Positions 9,494-20,024 of a stretch of 64,000 bases of DNA are shown one piece after another. Made by a program: the position numbers and the translations under genes. How positions within the stretch are numbered: position 1 is the stretch's first letter; every line of letters begins with the position of its first letter. The notes below the pieces were generated by a model. It was not told the DNA's origin. It was given only the letters and a program-made list of their open reading frames with translations, and searched no databases. Origin of the DNA: Campylobacter hepaticus (GTDB lineage: Bacteria; Campylobacterota; Campylobacteria; Campylobacterales; Campylobacteraceae); contig NZ_CP031611.1 of NCBI RefSeq assembly GCF_001687475.2, positions 124,001 through 188,000 on the forward strand. Direction: 5' to 3'.

Positions 9494-11349
9494 TGACTAA
9501 AATTTTTATATTTTTAGTATTTTTTTTCACTTTTTTATTTGGAGCCTATGAAAATGAGCTTGCTGAATTTGATAAACAATTTATTTATTCTAAAGCTCAA
9601 GAACAAGTAAAATTTCATCATCAACTTAAAATTTTTTACATACAAAGTGTGATTAATGAAGATGAAAAAACTAAAATAGAAGTTTTAAAAAGATTGATTA
9701 TTAGTTCTAGATTTTTAAAACTAGATGATCAATCCTATGTTAATGAATTAAAAGAAAGTGGGGTAAATCAAGCAAGTATTGATGCTTTAAGAAGGGTTTT
9801 TGTTAAAGATATTAAAATTGAAGATAATGTAAAAAATGTTGAAAAAACTGTTTTTAAATCTAGTGAAAAAAATGAAAATATAAAAAGTGTAAAAATAAAG
9901 CGTGTTCAAGAAAATGATCTTTTGCAAAATAATGATGAAAAAATTTATGTTTTAAGATCAAATAAAGTCCAAGAAGGTGTTGAATTTGAACTGAGTGCTA
10001 ACTTAGATAAAAATGATATAAAAAGTTTTGTTTTAAATGAGCCTGGAAATTATCGTTTTATTAGTGATTTTACTGGGGTTTTAGAAGAAACTAAAAAAGA
10101 GTTTAAATTTAATGATTATCGTTTGGTTATTTCTCAATTTGATCCTAAAACTATACGTATAGTAGTTTATGCTAAAAAAGAACTTCTTATTAATATATCT
10201 TTTAAAGAAAAAAAATTGATTTTTTCAAAACAATCTTTAGAATCAAAAAACACAAAAGAAGAAAATAAAACCACCAAGCAAAAAATTAGTAAAATAAATA
10301 ATGAAATTTTATCTGTTTTAAATACAGAAAAAATGTCAAATTCTATAGCATTAAATTTAAATGCTAATTTAGGTGAAAAAGAGATTAATGTATCAAATTT
10401 TAAAGATCAAAAAAATTTTAGATATATTGTAAGTTTTAAAGCTATATTAAAAGGAAGTAGAAAGAATTTTGTTTTTGGAGAAAATACTATTAGTATTGTT
10501 CAATATGATCCAAAAACCGTGCGTGTAGTTTTAAGTTCACCTAAAGAATTTAAACTGTTAAAAAATTTAAAAGATAAAAATCTTATCTTAGGTTTTAATA
10601 CTCAAACTAATAATAAAAAAATAAGTCAAAATTCCAATAAAACTTTAAGTGTGAATTATAAAGGACAAAAACTTATAGTTATTGATGCAGGCCATGGCGG
10701 TAAAGATAGTGGAGCTTTAAATGATAAAAAAGGTATTTTAAAAGAAAAGGATATTGTTTTAAATGTGGCTTTAAAATTGGGTTTAGAACTTCAAAAACGT
10801 GGTTATAAAATCCTTTATACCAGACATTTAGATAAGTTTATTAATCTGCGTGATAGGACAAAATATGCCAATGATAAAAATGCTGATTTGTTTATTTCTA
10901 TACATGCTAATGCTGCTCCTAATGCTGCAAAAGTTAGAAGCAGTGAAGGTGTAGAAACTTTCTTTTTAAGTCCTGCAAGAAGCGAAAGAAGTAAAAAAGT
11001 TGCAGAAAAAGAAAATCAAGGTGATTTTGAAGAAATTAATTATTTTTCTAAACAAAGCATTTTAAATTTTTTAAACCGTGAAAAGATTGTAGCATCAAAC
11101 AAACTTGCTATTGATGTGCAAAAAAATATACTTATTCAAACCCGTAAGAAATATAGAATTGTTGATGGTGGTGTAAGAGAAGCACCATTTTGGGTCTTAG
11201 TAGGGGCTCAAATGCCTGCTATTTTAATTGAAATAGGATATATTACACATCCAACGGAGGGAAAAAGACTTACTAATAAGACTTTTCAAGATTTATTAGT
11301 TAAAGGAATTGCTGATGGGGTGGAAAATTATTTTTACTATAATCCATGA
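9493..11349 (+). CDS. amiA: N-acetylmuramoyl-L-alanine amidase with two AMIN-like domains
   Basis: This secreted enzyme cleaves the amide bond between MurNAc and the stem peptide, for daughter-cell separation. A signal peptide (about residues 1-18) is followed by a linker. Two related AMIN-like beta domains come next (about 149-250 and 281-370), both carrying a KT(I/V)R(I/V)V core. The amidase_3 domain runs from about 392 to 610. Zinc-binding and catalytic residues are visible in [33 protein letters not shown] and [11 protein letters not shown]. The tandem AMIN arrangement would anchor the enzyme to the wall or division site. The ATG overlaps the previous stop (TAATG) and its own stop overlaps mnmC. 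Confidence 0.93.
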   Translation: MTKIFIFLVFFFTFLFGAYENELAEFDKQFIYSKAQEQVKFHHQLKIFYIQSVINEDEKTKIEVLKRLIISSRFLKLDDQSYVNELKESGVNQASIDALRRVFVKDIKIEDNVKNVEKTVFKSSEKNENIKSVKIKRVQENDLLQNNDEKIYVLRSNKVQEGVEFELSANLDKNDIKSFVLNEPGNYRFISDFTGVLEETKKEFKFNDYRLVISQFDPKTIRIVVYAKKELLINISFKEKKLIFSKQSLESKNTKEENKTTKQKISKINNEILSVLNTEKMSNSIALNLNANLGEKEINVSNFKDQKNFRYIVSFKAILKGSRKNFVFGENTISIVQYDPKTVRVVLSSPKEFKLLKNLKDKNLILGFNTQTNNKKISQNSNKTLSVNYKGQKLIVIDAGHGGKDSGALNDKKGILKEKDIVLNVALKLGLELQKRGYKILYTRHLDKFINLRDRTKYANDKNADLFISIHANAAPNAAKVRSSEGVETFFLSPARSERSKKVAEKENQGDFEEINYFSKQSILNFLNREKIVASNKLAIDVQKNILIQTRKKYRIVDGGVREAPFWVLVGAQMPAILIEIGYITHPTEGKRLTNKTFQDLLVKGIADGVENYFYYNP

Positions 11350-13184
11350 AAAAAGCTCATATAATTTTTAAAGATAATACCCCTTTTTCTTTAGATTTTG
11401 ATGATTTTTATTTTAATTCTAAAGATGGGTTAAATGAAAGTAAATATGTTTATACTCATGCTTTTGAATGGAAATTTCAAGAAAATTTTGTTATTGCTGA
11501 GAGTGGTTTTGGTATAGGTTTAAATTTTTTTCTTACTTTAAAACGTTTCTTAGAAGATAAAACTAAAACTCCTAGAAAATTATTTTATATTAGTATAGAA
11601 GCTTTTTATATAGAAAAAGATAAACTTAGAGAAATTTATCAAAAATTAGGAATTTATGAAGAATTTAAAGAGTTTTTAGAAGTATTTTTGAAATTTTATC
11701 CTAAGGCTAAAAAAGGAATTTATCGTTTTTATTTTCAAAATTGTTTTTTAGATCTTATTTTTGATGATATTAGTATATTAAAAGAATTAGACTTTAAAGC
11801 AGATATATGGTATTTAGATGGTTTTTCTCCGCGTAAAAATCCTCAAATGTTTGATGAAAATTTAGTGCTTGAAGTAGCAAGACTTTCTAAAAAAGGAACT
11901 CAAATTTGTACTTTTTCTTCTGCAAGTTTTTTGCAAAAAAATTTAGAAAAATATGGTTTTGTACTTGAAAAACTTAAAGGTTTTAAAAAAAGAGAGATGA
12001 TAAGGGCTTTTTTAGAAAAAGAATTAGAAGTCAAGGATAAGCAAGCTTATTTTTCAAGAACTTTTTGTGTTTTAAAAACTAAAAAAATAGCTATTATTGG
12101 AGCAGGTATTGCAAGTGCTATTTTAGCTTATGAACTTAGTTTAAGGGGATTTGAAGTTGATGTTTTTGAAAAAAATTTAGATTTTGGTGGGGGAGCTAGT
12201 GGAAATAAAAGTGGTATTTTAAGTTCTTTGATTTTAAAACCCGGGGTAGTTTTAGGTGAATTATCAGAACTTTCATTTATAGAAGCGAGTCGTTTTTATA
12301 AGCAAATTTTAGATTTAAAATTTAATGGTGTAATGGAATTTGCTTATAATGATTTAATGCAAGAAAGATTTCATACTCAAAAAGAAAATATTTTATTTGA
12401 TATTAAAGATAATTGTGCTTTTTTAGAAGATGGGGGTGATTTTTCTCCTCATGTTGTAGTAAGAAGTCTTTTTGAAAAAAGCAAAGCAAAAATACATTTT
12501 GGATATGAGTTTAAATCTTATGAATTTAAAAATGAGCTTTTTGCTTTAGAATTTAAAGATCAAGTGAAAAAAAATGATTATGCGGTTTTGGTATATGCTA
12601 TGGGAGCAGATACAAAAGATTTTATCTTTTATGAGCAAATGAAACTGAGTAAGGTAAGAGGTCAAGTAACACATTTAAAACCTTTTTTATATACACAATT
12701 TGCTTTATCGTCAAAAGCTTATATTTGTCCTATAAAAGATGGTTTGCAAGTTATTGGTGCAAGTTATGATAGATTAGATTTTAATGTAAACCCTAAAAGT
12801 GAAGATGATAAAAAAAATATAGAAAATATTAGCGATTTTATAAGTAAAGATCTTCATTTAAAAATCATGGGTTCTAAAGTGGGTTTTAGATCTTATTCAA
12901 GTGATCGTTTTATGATAATTGGTCAAGCTTATGATGAAATGTTTTATAAACAAGAATATAAAGCTTTATTGTGGACAAAAGATAAAGCACAAAAAATACC
13001 AAAAAATTCACATAATTTATATTTTAATTTTGCTCATGGTTCAAGAGGATTTAGTACTAGTGTTTTAAGTGCAAGATATTTGTGTGCTTTGATTAATAAT
13101 GAACCTTTATTTTTACAAAAAAAATATATTCATGCTATTCATCCTGCAAGATTTTTAATACGAAAGCTTAAAAAAGGCTTATGA
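11346..13184 (+). CDS. mnmC: Bifunctional tRNA mnm5s2U34 biosynthesis protein MnmC
   Basis: This fused enzyme completes the wobble-uridine modification 5-methylaminomethyl-2-thiouridine. The N-terminal part (about 1-235) is the SAM-dependent methyltransferase, with [15 protein letters not shown] near 52-66 and [17 protein letters not shown] near 155. The C-terminal part (about 245-612) is the FAD-dependent oxidoreductase, opening with the dinucleotide-binding motif [17 protein letters not shown]. The length of 612 aa is usual for the fused form. It overlaps amiA by 4 nt and ends the long + strand run; hydA starts 115 nt later behind its own promoter. Confidence 0.9.
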   Translation: MKKAHIIFKDNTPFSLDFDDFYFNSKDGLNESKYVYTHAFEWKFQENFVIAESGFGIGLNFFLTLKRFLEDKTKTPRKLFYISIEAFYIEKDKLREIYQKLGIYEEFKEFLEVFLKFYPKAKKGIYRFYFQNCFLDLIFDDISILKELDFKADIWYLDGFSPRKNPQMFDENLVLEVARLSKKGTQICTFSSASFLQKNLEKYGFVLEKLKGFKKREMIRAFLEKELEVKDKQAYFSRTFCVLKTKKIAIIGAGIASAILAYELSLRGFEVDVFEKNLDFGGGASGNKSGILSSLILKPGVVLGELSELSFIEASRFYKQILDLKFNGVMEFAYNDLMQERFHTQKENILFDIKDNCAFLEDGGDFSPHVVVRSLFEKSKAKIHFGYEFKSYEFKNELFALEFKDQVKKNDYAVLVYAMGADTKDFIFYEQMKLSKVRGQVTHLKPFLYTQFALSSKAYICPIKDGLQVIGASYDRLDFNVNPKSEDDKKNIENISDFISKDLHLKIMGSKVGFRSYSSDRFMIIGQAYDEMFYKQEYKALLWTKDKAQKIPKNSHNLYFNFAHGSRGFSTSVLSARYLCALINNEPLFLQKKYIHAIHPARFLIRKLKKGL

Positions 13185-13199
13185 TTAAGTTTATTTTAA

Positions 13200-13205
13200 T
13201 ATAAT
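13200..13205 (+). promoter_or_regulatory. -10 element of the hydrogenase operon
   Basis: TATAAT sits in an AT-only stretch between mnmC and hydA, about 95 nt before the hydA ATG, giving a leader of roughly 85-90 nt. The flanking T-rich sequence fits the periodic AT signal of Campylobacter sigma-70 promoters. No operator could be recognised. Confidence 0.45.
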
Positions 13206-13299
13206 TACAATATTTCTTTATAAGAACTGGGTTTTAATTTTATTTTAAATTTGTTTGTTTTATCATTTAAAAAATATATTTTTTCATAAAGGAAATATA

Positions 13300-14439
13300 A
13301 TGCTTGATTACCATCAAATAGAATCTCGTTTATCGAGTCTTGAGAAACTTCCTTCTTTAAAAGATAGTGATAGTATTGCAAATGCTTTGGAAAAATCAGG
13401 TTTTTCTAGAAGAGATTTCATGAAATGGGCAGGAGCAATGACAGCATTTTTGGCTTTGCCTGCAAGTTTTACTCCTATGGTGGCAAAGGCTGCTGAGCTT
13501 GCGGATAGACTTCCTGTTATTTGGCTTCATATGGCTGAGTGTACAGGTTGTAGTGAGAGTTTGTTAAGAACTGATACTCCAACTATTGATAGTTTGATTT
13601 TTGATTATATTTCTTTAGAATACCATGAAACTGTTATGGCTGCAGCAGGTTGGCAAGCTGAGGAAAATTTAGAAAATGCTATTGAAAAATATAAAAATAA
13701 ATATATTTTAATGGTTGAAGGTGGTATTCCTATGGGAGATACGGAACATTTTTTAACCATAGGAGCTCATGGAAAAACAGGTTATGAGCTTTCAAAAATG
13801 GCAAGTGATAATGCTTTGGCTATTTTTGCTATAGGGACTTGTTCTAGTTTTGGTGGAATTCAAGCTGCAAGACCGAATCCAAGCAATGCACAACCTTTAA
13901 GTAAGGTAAGTACTAAAACAGTTATTAATGTACCAGGTTGTCCTCCAAGTGAAAAAAATATTGTAGGAAATGTACTTCATTATTTACTATTTGGTCAATT
14001 ACCAGCACTTGATGTTTATAATAGACCAAAATGGGCTTATGGTTTAAGAATTCATGATCTTTGTGAAAGAAGAGGGCATTTTGATGCGGGTGAATTTGTC
14101 CATGCTTTTGGTGATGAAGGTGCAAAAAAAGGTTATTGTCTTTATAAGGTAGGTTGTAAAGGACCTTATACTTTTAATAATTGTTCTAGAGAAAGATTTA
14201 ATCAACACACTTCTTGGCCTATTCAAGCAGGACATGGTTGTATAGGTTGTTCTGAGCCTAATTTTTGGGATACTATGGGGCCTTTTGAAGAGCCTATGGC
14301 TAGTCATAAATTTGATACTGTTTTTGGGCTTGGTGCAGATAGTGTTTCAGATAAAATAGGCATAGGCGTGCTTACGCTTACAGGGGTTGCTATAGCAGCA
14401 CATGCGCTAATATCTTCTATGCAAAAAGATAAGGAATAA
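13300..14439 (+). CDS. hydA: [NiFe] hydrogenase small subunit
   Basis: This is the electron-transfer subunit of the membrane-bound uptake hydrogenase, carrying three Fe-S clusters. The twin-arginine signal SRRDFMKWAG is at about residues 36-45 and is followed by a hydrophobic stretch, so the folded complex leaves by the Tat pathway. Proximal-cluster cysteines are in AECTGCSES, GTCSSFGG and GCPPSEK. Medial and distal cluster ligands are in HDLCERRGH, GCKGPYTFNNC and GHGCIGCSEPNFWD. A C-terminal hydrophobic helix anchors it. I chose the ATG at 13300, which has a good aaagga ribosome-binding site, over the upstream in-frame start at 13255. The mature protein pairs with HydB. Confidence 0.95.
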   Translation: MLDYHQIESRLSSLEKLPSLKDSDSIANALEKSGFSRRDFMKWAGAMTAFLALPASFTPMVAKAAELADRLPVIWLHMAECTGCSESLLRTDTPTIDSLIFDYISLEYHETVMAAAGWQAEENLENAIEKYKNKYILMVEGGIPMGDTEHFLTIGAHGKTGYELSKMASDNALAIFAIGTCSSFGGIQAARPNPSNAQPLSKVSTKTVINVPGCPPSEKNIVGNVLHYLLFGQLPALDVYNRPKWAYGLRIHDLCERRGHFDAGEFVHAFGDEGAKKGYCLYKVGCKGPYTFNNCSRERFNQHTSWPIQAGHGCIGCSEPNFWDTMGPFEEPMASHKFDTVFGLGADSVSDKIGIGVLTLTGVAIAAHALISSMQKDKE

Positions 14440-14441
14440 TA

Positions 14442-16157
14442 ATGAGTCAAAAAATTATCGTAGACCCTATTACAAGAATTGAGGGACATTTAAGAGTTGA
14501 AGTTGTTGTTGATGATAATAATATTGTACAAGAAGCTTATGCAGGTTCTACTTTGTGGCGTGGTATTGAAACTATTGTTAAAGGGCGTGATCCAAGAGAT
14601 GCGGGTTTTATGACCCAAAGGATTTGTGGGGTTTGTACTTTTTCACATTATAAAGCAGGTATAGTTGCAGTTGAGAATGCTTTGGGTATTACTCCTCCGC
14701 TTAATGCTCTTTTAACTAGAACTTTGATGAATGCAGCACTTTTTTTACATGATCATATAGTGCATTTTTATCAACTTCACGGACTTGATTGGGCTGATGT
14801 GGTCAGTGCTTTGAGTGCAGATGTTAAAAAAGCTAGTGATGAAGCTTTTAAATATACTCCAATTCCTTATGCAACGGGTGCTGATAAATTGCTTGAAGTT
14901 CAACAAAGACTTAAAACTTTTGTAGATAAAGGTAATTTAGGACCTTTTGCGAATGCTTACTATGGTCATCCAACTTATTGTTTAACTCCAGAACAAAATT
15001 TAATCGTGCTTTCTCATTATCTTGAATGTTTAAGAATTCAAAGAATTATTGCTCAATGTATGGCTATCTTTGGTGCTAAAAACCCTCATCCTCAAAGTTT
15101 AACTGTAGGAGGTGTAACTTGCGTGATGGATTTACTTGATCCTGCAAGAATGGGTGAATATATGGTTAAATTTCAAGAAGTACAAGACTTTGTTAATCGT
15201 GCTTATTATCCTGATCTTGTTATGGCAGGAAAGGCTTATGCAAATGAAAAAAGTGTTTTAAATGATGTTGGAGTTAACAATCTTTATACCTTTAAAGAAT
15301 TCCAACTTGGAAAAGATGAGTGGCTTTTTGAAAGCGGTATTATTAAAAATGGTGATTTAAGTAAGGTTTATGAAGTAGAAGAAGATAAAATCACTGAAGA
15401 AGCAACACATTCTTGGTATGCAGATAATGAAGCTCTTCATCCATATGATGGTAAAACAAATCCTAATTATACGGGACTTGTTGATGGTTATAGCATAGAT
15501 CATCATGGAAATAGTGTGCATTCTAAGGTATTTGATACTAAGGGAAAATACAGTTGGATTAAAGCACCACGTTATGAGGGAAATCCTATGCAAGTAGGAC
15601 CTTTGGCTAATATTGTAGTAAATTATGTCAAGGGTAATGAAAATGTTGTTTTAGTGGTTGATGAGTTTTTAAAACAAACACAACTTCCTTTAAATGCAGT
15701 ATTAAGTACTTTAGGAAGAACGGCTGCACGTTGTATAGAAGCAAAAATTGTGGCTAATAACGCCTTAAGAGCATTTAATAATTTAGTGCAAAATTTAAAA
15801 ATAGATCAAAGTACTTGTGCGCCTTATGTGATTGATAATTCTAAAGAATATAAAGGGCGTTATATGGGGCATGTACCACGCGGAACATTGAGTCATTGGT
15901 GTAGGATTGAAAATGGAGTGATTAAAAATTGGCAAGCTGTTGTACCTTCTACTTGGAATGCGAGTCCAAAGGATGCTAATGGTATAGGTGGAAGTTATGA
16001 ACAATGTTTAATAGGTCTTAAAATTGCTGATGTTAAACAACCTCTTGAAATCATTAGAAAAATTCATTCTTATGATCCTTGTATTGCTTGTGCCGTGCAT
16101 GTAATGGATACTAAGGGTAATAATTTGAGTGAATATAAAGTGAATGTCAATTTATAA
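14442..16157 (+). CDS. hydB: [NiFe] hydrogenase large subunit
   Basis: This is the catalytic subunit that oxidises H2 at a Ni-Fe(CN)2CO centre. The N-terminal L1 motif RICGVCTFSH (about residues 60-69) and the C-terminal L2 motif DPCIACAVH supply the four Ni-ligating cysteines. Eighteen residues follow the final His of L2 and should be removed by the HydD protease after nickel insertion. The length of 571 aa is normal. The gene lies 2 nt after hydA and 10 nt before hydC, clearly one operon. The hyp nickel-insertion genes are not in this window. Confidence 0.96.
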   Translation: MSQKIIVDPITRIEGHLRVEVVVDDNNIVQEAYAGSTLWRGIETIVKGRDPRDAGFMTQRICGVCTFSHYKAGIVAVENALGITPPLNALLTRTLMNAALFLHDHIVHFYQLHGLDWADVVSALSADVKKASDEAFKYTPIPYATGADKLLEVQQRLKTFVDKGNLGPFANAYYGHPTYCLTPEQNLIVLSHYLECLRIQRIIAQCMAIFGAKNPHPQSLTVGGVTCVMDLLDPARMGEYMVKFQEVQDFVNRAYYPDLVMAGKAYANEKSVLNDVGVNNLYTFKEFQLGKDEWLFESGIIKNGDLSKVYEVEEDKITEEATHSWYADNEALHPYDGKTNPNYTGLVDGYSIDHHGNSVHSKVFDTKGKYSWIKAPRYEGNPMQVGPLANIVVNYVKGNENVVLVVDEFLKQTQLPLNAVLSTLGRTAARCIEAKIVANNALRAFNNLVQNLKIDQSTCAPYVIDNSKEYKGRYMGHVPRGTLSHWCRIENGVIKNWQAVVPSTWNASPKDANGIGGSYEQCLIGLKIADVKQPLEIIRKIHSYDPCIACAVHVMDTKGNNLSEYKVNVNL

Positions 16158-16167
16158 GGAGACTTTC

Positions 16168-16860
16168 ATGCAAAATAAAGAAGAAAAGTTGCAAAGAAAA
16201 GCTGAATACGAATTTAGTATAGGTTTACGTTTGACGCATTGGATAAGGGCTATTGCTATAGTGCTTTTAATTGGTACGGGGTATTACCTTTCTTATGTAT
16301 TTCAAAGCCCTATTAGCGGTGCAGAGCCTGTTAATTTCATGCAAGCAAAATACCGTTTAGTCCATCAAGCATTAGGTTTTGTTTTGATTGCTTGTATTAT
16401 TTTTAAAATATATTTATTTTTTTGTGATAAGCTAAGTGCTAAAGAACGCGTAAGTGTATGGGATGTTTTTAATATTAAATTGTGCATACAACAGATTAAA
16501 TTTTATCTTTTTTTAGCTAAGCATCCTCATCATAAAGGGGTTTATAATCCTTTACAATTTGTAACTTATTTCTTTTTTTATCTTGTGATGTTAGGTATTA
16601 TTTTAACAGGGCTTATTCTTTATACTCATACTTATCACGAAGGTTTAGGTGGAATTTTATATGCTATTTTAAGACCTCTTGAAGCAGCTATGGGTGGTTT
16701 AGCTGATGTAAGAACTTATCATAGAATTTTAATGTGGGTTATTATAGTTTTTGTACCAGTACATATTTATATGGCTATTTTTAATGCTATAAAAAATAAA
16801 GATGGCGGCGTAGATGCTATTATTAGTGGGTATAAATTTCTTAAAGAAGAAAAGCATTGA
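16168..16860 (+). CDS. hydC: Ni/Fe-hydrogenase b-type cytochrome subunit
   Basis: This membrane cytochrome b anchors HydAB and passes electrons to the quinone pool. Four hydrophobic helices are visible. Histidines suitable for haem coordination lie in LRLTHWIRA (about residue 21), YRLVHQALGF, and RTYHRILMWVIIVFVPVHIYM near the C-terminus, as in the HupC/HyaC family. The ATG at 16168 follows an aaggag site; an in-frame start at 16144 would lie inside hydB. The stop overlaps the TTG start of hydD by 4 nt. Confidence 0.92.
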   Translation: MQNKEEKLQRKAEYEFSIGLRLTHWIRAIAIVLLIGTGYYLSYVFQSPISGAEPVNFMQAKYRLVHQALGFVLIACIIFKIYLFFCDKLSAKERVSVWDVFNIKLCIQQIKFYLFLAKHPHHKGVYNPLQFVTYFFFYLVMLGIILTGLILYTHTYHEGLGGILYAILRPLEAAMGGLADVRTYHRILMWVIIVFVPVHIYMAIFNAIKNKDGGVDAIISGYKFLKEEKH

Positions 16861-17393
16861 AATTTTTAGTTCTTGGAATAGGCAATATTATGTTTGCAGA
16901 TGAAGGCTTAGGTGTTCATCTTTGCAAACAAATTCAAAAAAACTATAAATTTACGCATCCGAGTTTTGATTTAGACTTTGTTGATGGGGGAACTTTGGCT
17001 TTGCAATTAAGTTATATTATAGCTAAATACGATAAGCTTATAGTTTTAGACTGTCTTGAAGCAGATGGAGCAAGTATAGGGGATGTGTTTTTTTTTCCTT
17101 ATGATGCTATGCCTAAAAAAATTACTTGGAGTGGAAGTGCGCATGAAATAGAAATGCTTCAAACTCTTCAGTATATGGAACTTCTTGGAGATTTGCCAAA
17201 AACCCATATTTTAGCTTGTGTACCAAAACGTATAGAGGCTATGAGTTTTAAACTTTCAGAGCAAATCATTAAAGGTGCTAGTGTTATGGAGAAAACTTTA
17301 CTTGATTTTTTAAGCAAAGAGGGTTTTTCTTATGAAAAGATAGCTGATTTTTCCTTGCAAGAATTAGCAGATATTTCTTATAAAAATGATTAA
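16857..17393 (+). CDS. hydD: Hydrogenase maturation endopeptidase HydD
   Basis: This protease removes the C-terminal tail of HydB after nickel insertion. The 178-aa sequence has the HybD/HupD pattern: [16 protein letters not shown] at the N-terminus with the nickel-probing Glu/Asp, [12 protein letters not shown] near 40-52, then VLDCLEADG, and SAHEIEM around 97. The start is TTG overlapping the hydC stop. The stop TAA interlocks with the recR stop on the other strand (4-nt TTAA), leaving no terminator between the two operons. Confidence 0.92.
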   Translation: MKFLVLGIGNIMFADEGLGVHLCKQIQKNYKFTHPSFDLDFVDGGTLALQLSYIIAKYDKLIVLDCLEADGASIGDVFFFPYDAMPKKITWSGSAHEIEMLQTLQYMELLGDLPKTHILACVPKRIEAMSFKLSEQIIKGASVMEKTLLDFLSKEGFSYEKIADFSLQELADISYKND

Positions 17394-17965
17394 ATTTTAG
17401 TTCTAAAATTCATAGCTTTATTTAAAGAAACTAAGTCTACATTTTCTAAGTTAACTCCACTAGGAATTCCTTGGGCGATTTTGCTAAATGATAAATTTAA
17501 ATTTTTAAATTGTTCTTCTATGAAAAATATAGTTGCATCAGAGTTAATATTAGGAGTTAGAGCAAAAATAAGTTCTATGATATTAAGATTAAGGATGATT
17601 TGTCTAAGCTTTTCAAGTTTTTTTTCATTTAACTCATCTAAAACAAAATAAAGTCCATTATAACTTTTGCTTTCTTCAAGGGTTAATACATCTTTTGGAC
17701 TTTCAACTATACATAAAATATTTTTATTTCTTTCTTCATCTGTGCAAATTTCACACAATTCATTTTCACTTAAAGCTCCGCATTGTTCGCAAAGTTTTGT
17801 AAAACGTAGAGCATTTTCTATATTATGAGCTAATTTTATGCCATGGTTTTGGTTTTTTATACAAATATGATAAGCAAGTCTTATAGCAGTTTTTTTACCT
17901 ATGGTAGGTAAATTTGCAAAACTTTCAATAAGTTCATTAAATTTTTCTAAACCCTGATTTGCCAT
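17390..17965 (-). CDS. recR: Recombination protein RecR
   Basis: RecR works with RecO (and RecF where present) to load RecA onto SSB-coated gaps. The helix-hairpin-helix segment [16 protein letters not shown] is near residues 18-33. A zinc finger with cysteines in [16 protein letters not shown] follows at about 57-72, then a Toprim-like domain from [16 protein letters not shown]. The 191-aa length is close to the family norm of about 200. It overlaps racS by one base (TAATG on the - strand), so it is read from the racRS promoter. Confidence 0.93.
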   Translation of the reverse strand: MANQGLEKFNELIESFANLPTIGKKTAIRLAYHICIKNQNHGIKLAHNIENALRFTKLCEQCGALSENELCEICTDEERNKNILCIVESPKDVLTLEESKSYNGLYFVLDELNEKKLEKLRQIILNLNIIELIFALTPNINSDATIFFIEEQFKNLNLSFSKIAQGIPSGVNLENVDLVSLNKAMNFRTKI

Positions 17966-19197
17966 TATTTTTCTTTAGCTCCAAAGAAAATTTTAAAACA
18001 ATGCTTACCTTCATCATAAAAATAAATTAAATCAAAATCATGCAATTTGCATACTTCTGAAACTATATAAAGTCCTAGCCCCATACCTTTAACTTGAGTG
18101 TGTTTTTCTCGGGTGAAGGCTTCAAGATAGTGTTCTATAGGTTCTGCTAAAGGTTTTCCTAGATTTTTAACTATAAAACATTCTTTACAACAAAAGAGTT
18201 CACAAATACCATTATGTGAGTATTTTAATGCATTATCAATAAGATTTTTTAAGATAATAGAAAAAATTTCTGTATCAACATTAATAAGAGCATCATATTT
18301 TAAATCAACTTTTACGATTTTATTAAAATCATCTCTCATAAGATGTTCTTTAGTTTCTTGGAGAATAGCACTAAAACGAATAGGTTTAAAGTGTAAATTA
18401 TAATTTTTGGAAAATAAATTTTCTATTTTAGCAATTTCATTGATTAAAGAATCCATACGCAAAAATATATTAATTAAGCGTTCTTTTTGCCTGTCTTCTT
18501 TAATCATTTCAGAGATAATCCTGCCCTTGCCTATAGGGGTTTTAAGTTCATGCATAATGGTGCGTAAAAAAAGTTGCCTTGATTCGATTAATTCTTGATT
18601 TTTTTTAAAAGCTTTTTGGAATTCAAAAGCGATTTTACCAATTTCATCTTTTTCATAGTCTAATAAATCAATTTGCTTTCCATTTTCAACTTCTTCAACT
18701 TGTTTTTTAAGTTTTTTTAAAGGTTCTAAAGATCTTAATACAGAAAAATACATAAATACTATTAATAAAGAAAAGGCAAAAAAACCTACTAATAAAAGAT
18801 TATGGATAGGATTGGTTGTATTTGTTTGGTATAAAGCATTAAAATCTTTACATTTAAGATCAAAATAAAGATCATTATCATATTTTAAAGAAGAAAAAAC
18901 ACATGATGTTTTATCAGCTTGAAATAAGATTTGAGCTTGGTTTCTTATGGTTTTTATAAGATCTTGATCTTGTATAGAATGAAAACCATTATTATTAAGA
19001 TAAGTTTGTATTTTAGCATTAGAGATATTGTTTTCATAAAATAAAGATAAATTTTTTATAAGATTTTCTTGTTTTAAACTTTCTTCTTCATTAGCATTTG
19101 CTTCTATTTTAAAAAGTACAATAAATAACACGCAAACTAAGAAAATAACGCTAAGTAGAATAATTAATTTGGTATAAATAGAATAATGCTTTATCAT
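17965..19197 (-). CDS. racS: Sensor histidine kinase RacS
   Basis: This membrane kinase pairs with RacR; in C. jejuni the RacRS pair affects temperature-dependent growth and respiratory gene expression. Two membrane segments (about 10-30 and 133-153) flank a periplasmic sensor of roughly 100 aa. A HAMP-like linker follows, then the phosphoacceptor H216 in [13 protein letters not shown], the N box LIDNALKYS and the G box [12 protein letters not shown]. At 410 aa it closely resembles CprS in this window, including the HELKTP surroundings. The ATG overlaps the racR stop by 4 nt. Confidence 0.93.
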   Translation of the reverse strand: MIKHYSIYTKLIILLSVIFLVCVLFIVLFKIEANANEEESLKQENLIKNLSLFYENNISNAKIQTYLNNNGFHSIQDQDLIKTIRNQAQILFQADKTSCVFSSLKYDNDLYFDLKCKDFNALYQTNTTNPIHNLLLVGFFAFSLLIVFMYFSVLRSLEPLKKLKKQVEEVENGKQIDLLDYEKDEIGKIAFEFQKAFKKNQELIESRQLFLRTIMHELKTPIGKGRIISEMIKEDRQKERLINIFLRMDSLINEIAKIENLFSKNYNLHFKPIRFSAILQETKEHLMRDDFNKIVKVDLKYDALINVDTEIFSIILKNLIDNALKYSHNGICELFCCKECFIVKNLGKPLAEPIEHYLEAFTREKHTQVKGMGLGLYIVSEVCKLHDFDLIYFYDEGKHCFKIFFGAKEK

Positions 19198-19865
19198 CCT
19201 ATAAGTTTATACCCTATACCTCTAACAGAAAAAATATGTTTAGGAGACTTTGAGCTATCACCTATTTTAACTCTTAAACGACCTATAATAACATCAAGAC
19301 TTTTAGAATCTTTATCTTTTAAATTCTTACAACGGCTTACTAATTGTTCTCTTGAAATACTATATCCGTGTTGCTGGATAAGATATTCTAAAATTTCATA
19401 TTCAGCAGGAGTAAGTGTTAGAGCCTTATCTTGATAAGTGATTTCATGTCTTCTTTCATTGATTTTAAAAAGAGAATTAATATTATCATTATTGGTATGT
19501 TCGATTCTTTTTGTACGACGAATAAGGCTCATGATTCTTGCATACATTTCTTTTGGATCATAAGGTTTTGGTAAATAATCATCAGCACCAATTTGAAGTC
19601 CTACAACTTTATCACTTAGATCACCTCTAGCTGATGAGATAATGATGGGAATATTGCTTTTTTGTCTGATTTCTCTACAAACTTCAAGACCATCAATTCC
19701 TGGTAGGGTTAAATCTAAAATTAAACAGCCATATCCTTGAACACCTACATTTAAAGCAGTTTTAGGATCTTCAAAATTTGTGATTTTAATATTAAATTGA
19801 GCCAAGTACTCAGATAATAATTGTGCAAAATCAGGATTATCTTCTATCATTAACACATTAATCAT
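19194..19865 (-). CDS. racR: OmpR-family response regulator RacR
   Basis: This is a two-domain transcription regulator. The receiver domain contains the acidic pair E8/D9, the phosphoacceptor D51 (LILDLTLPG) and K in LPKPYDPKE. A winged-helix DNA-binding domain occupies about 125-223, with RRHEITYQDKALTLTPAEYEIL and a C-terminal SVRGIGYKL wing. It is strikingly similar to CprR at 51043, and the two systems look paralogous. The upstream region holds an inverted repeat around a TATAAT-like element that could be an autoregulatory site. dnaJ is divergent. Confidence 0.94.
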   Translation of the reverse strand: MINVLMIEDNPDFAQLLSEYLAQFNIKITNFEDPKTALNVGVQGYGCLILDLTLPGIDGLEVCREIRQKSNIPIIISSARGDLSDKVVGLQIGADDYLPKPYDPKEMYARIMSLIRRTKRIEHTNNDNINSLFKINERRHEITYQDKALTLTPAEYEILEYLIQQHGYSISREQLVSRCKNLKDKDSKSLDVIIGRLRVKIGDSSKSPKHIFSVRGIGYKLIG

Positions 19866-19889
19866 TTTGTTATCCTTAAAATAAAATTT

Positions 19890-19917
19890 TTATGTAAGCT
19901 TTATAATCTTTACATAA
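19890..19917. promoter_or_regulatory. Inverted repeat in the racR-dnaJ intergenic region, possible RacR operator
   Basis: Two perfect 8-bp arms, TTATGTAA (19890-19897) and TTACATAA (19910-19917), flank a 12-nt spacer that contains TATAAT on the + strand and its complement on the - strand. The element ends 25 nt before the racR start. A symmetrical repeat wrapped around a promoter core is what an autoregulated OmpR-family promoter might look like, though OmpR-type sites are more often direct repeats. The function is inferred. Confidence 0.35.
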
Positions 19918-20024
19918 TTTTATTTAAAATTTGATAAATTATTGATTATATTTTTGCTAAAATTATATTTCTGAATTTTTGAAATGAAAATTCTCATCAA
20001 TTTTTTAACTTTTAAAGGAATAAT

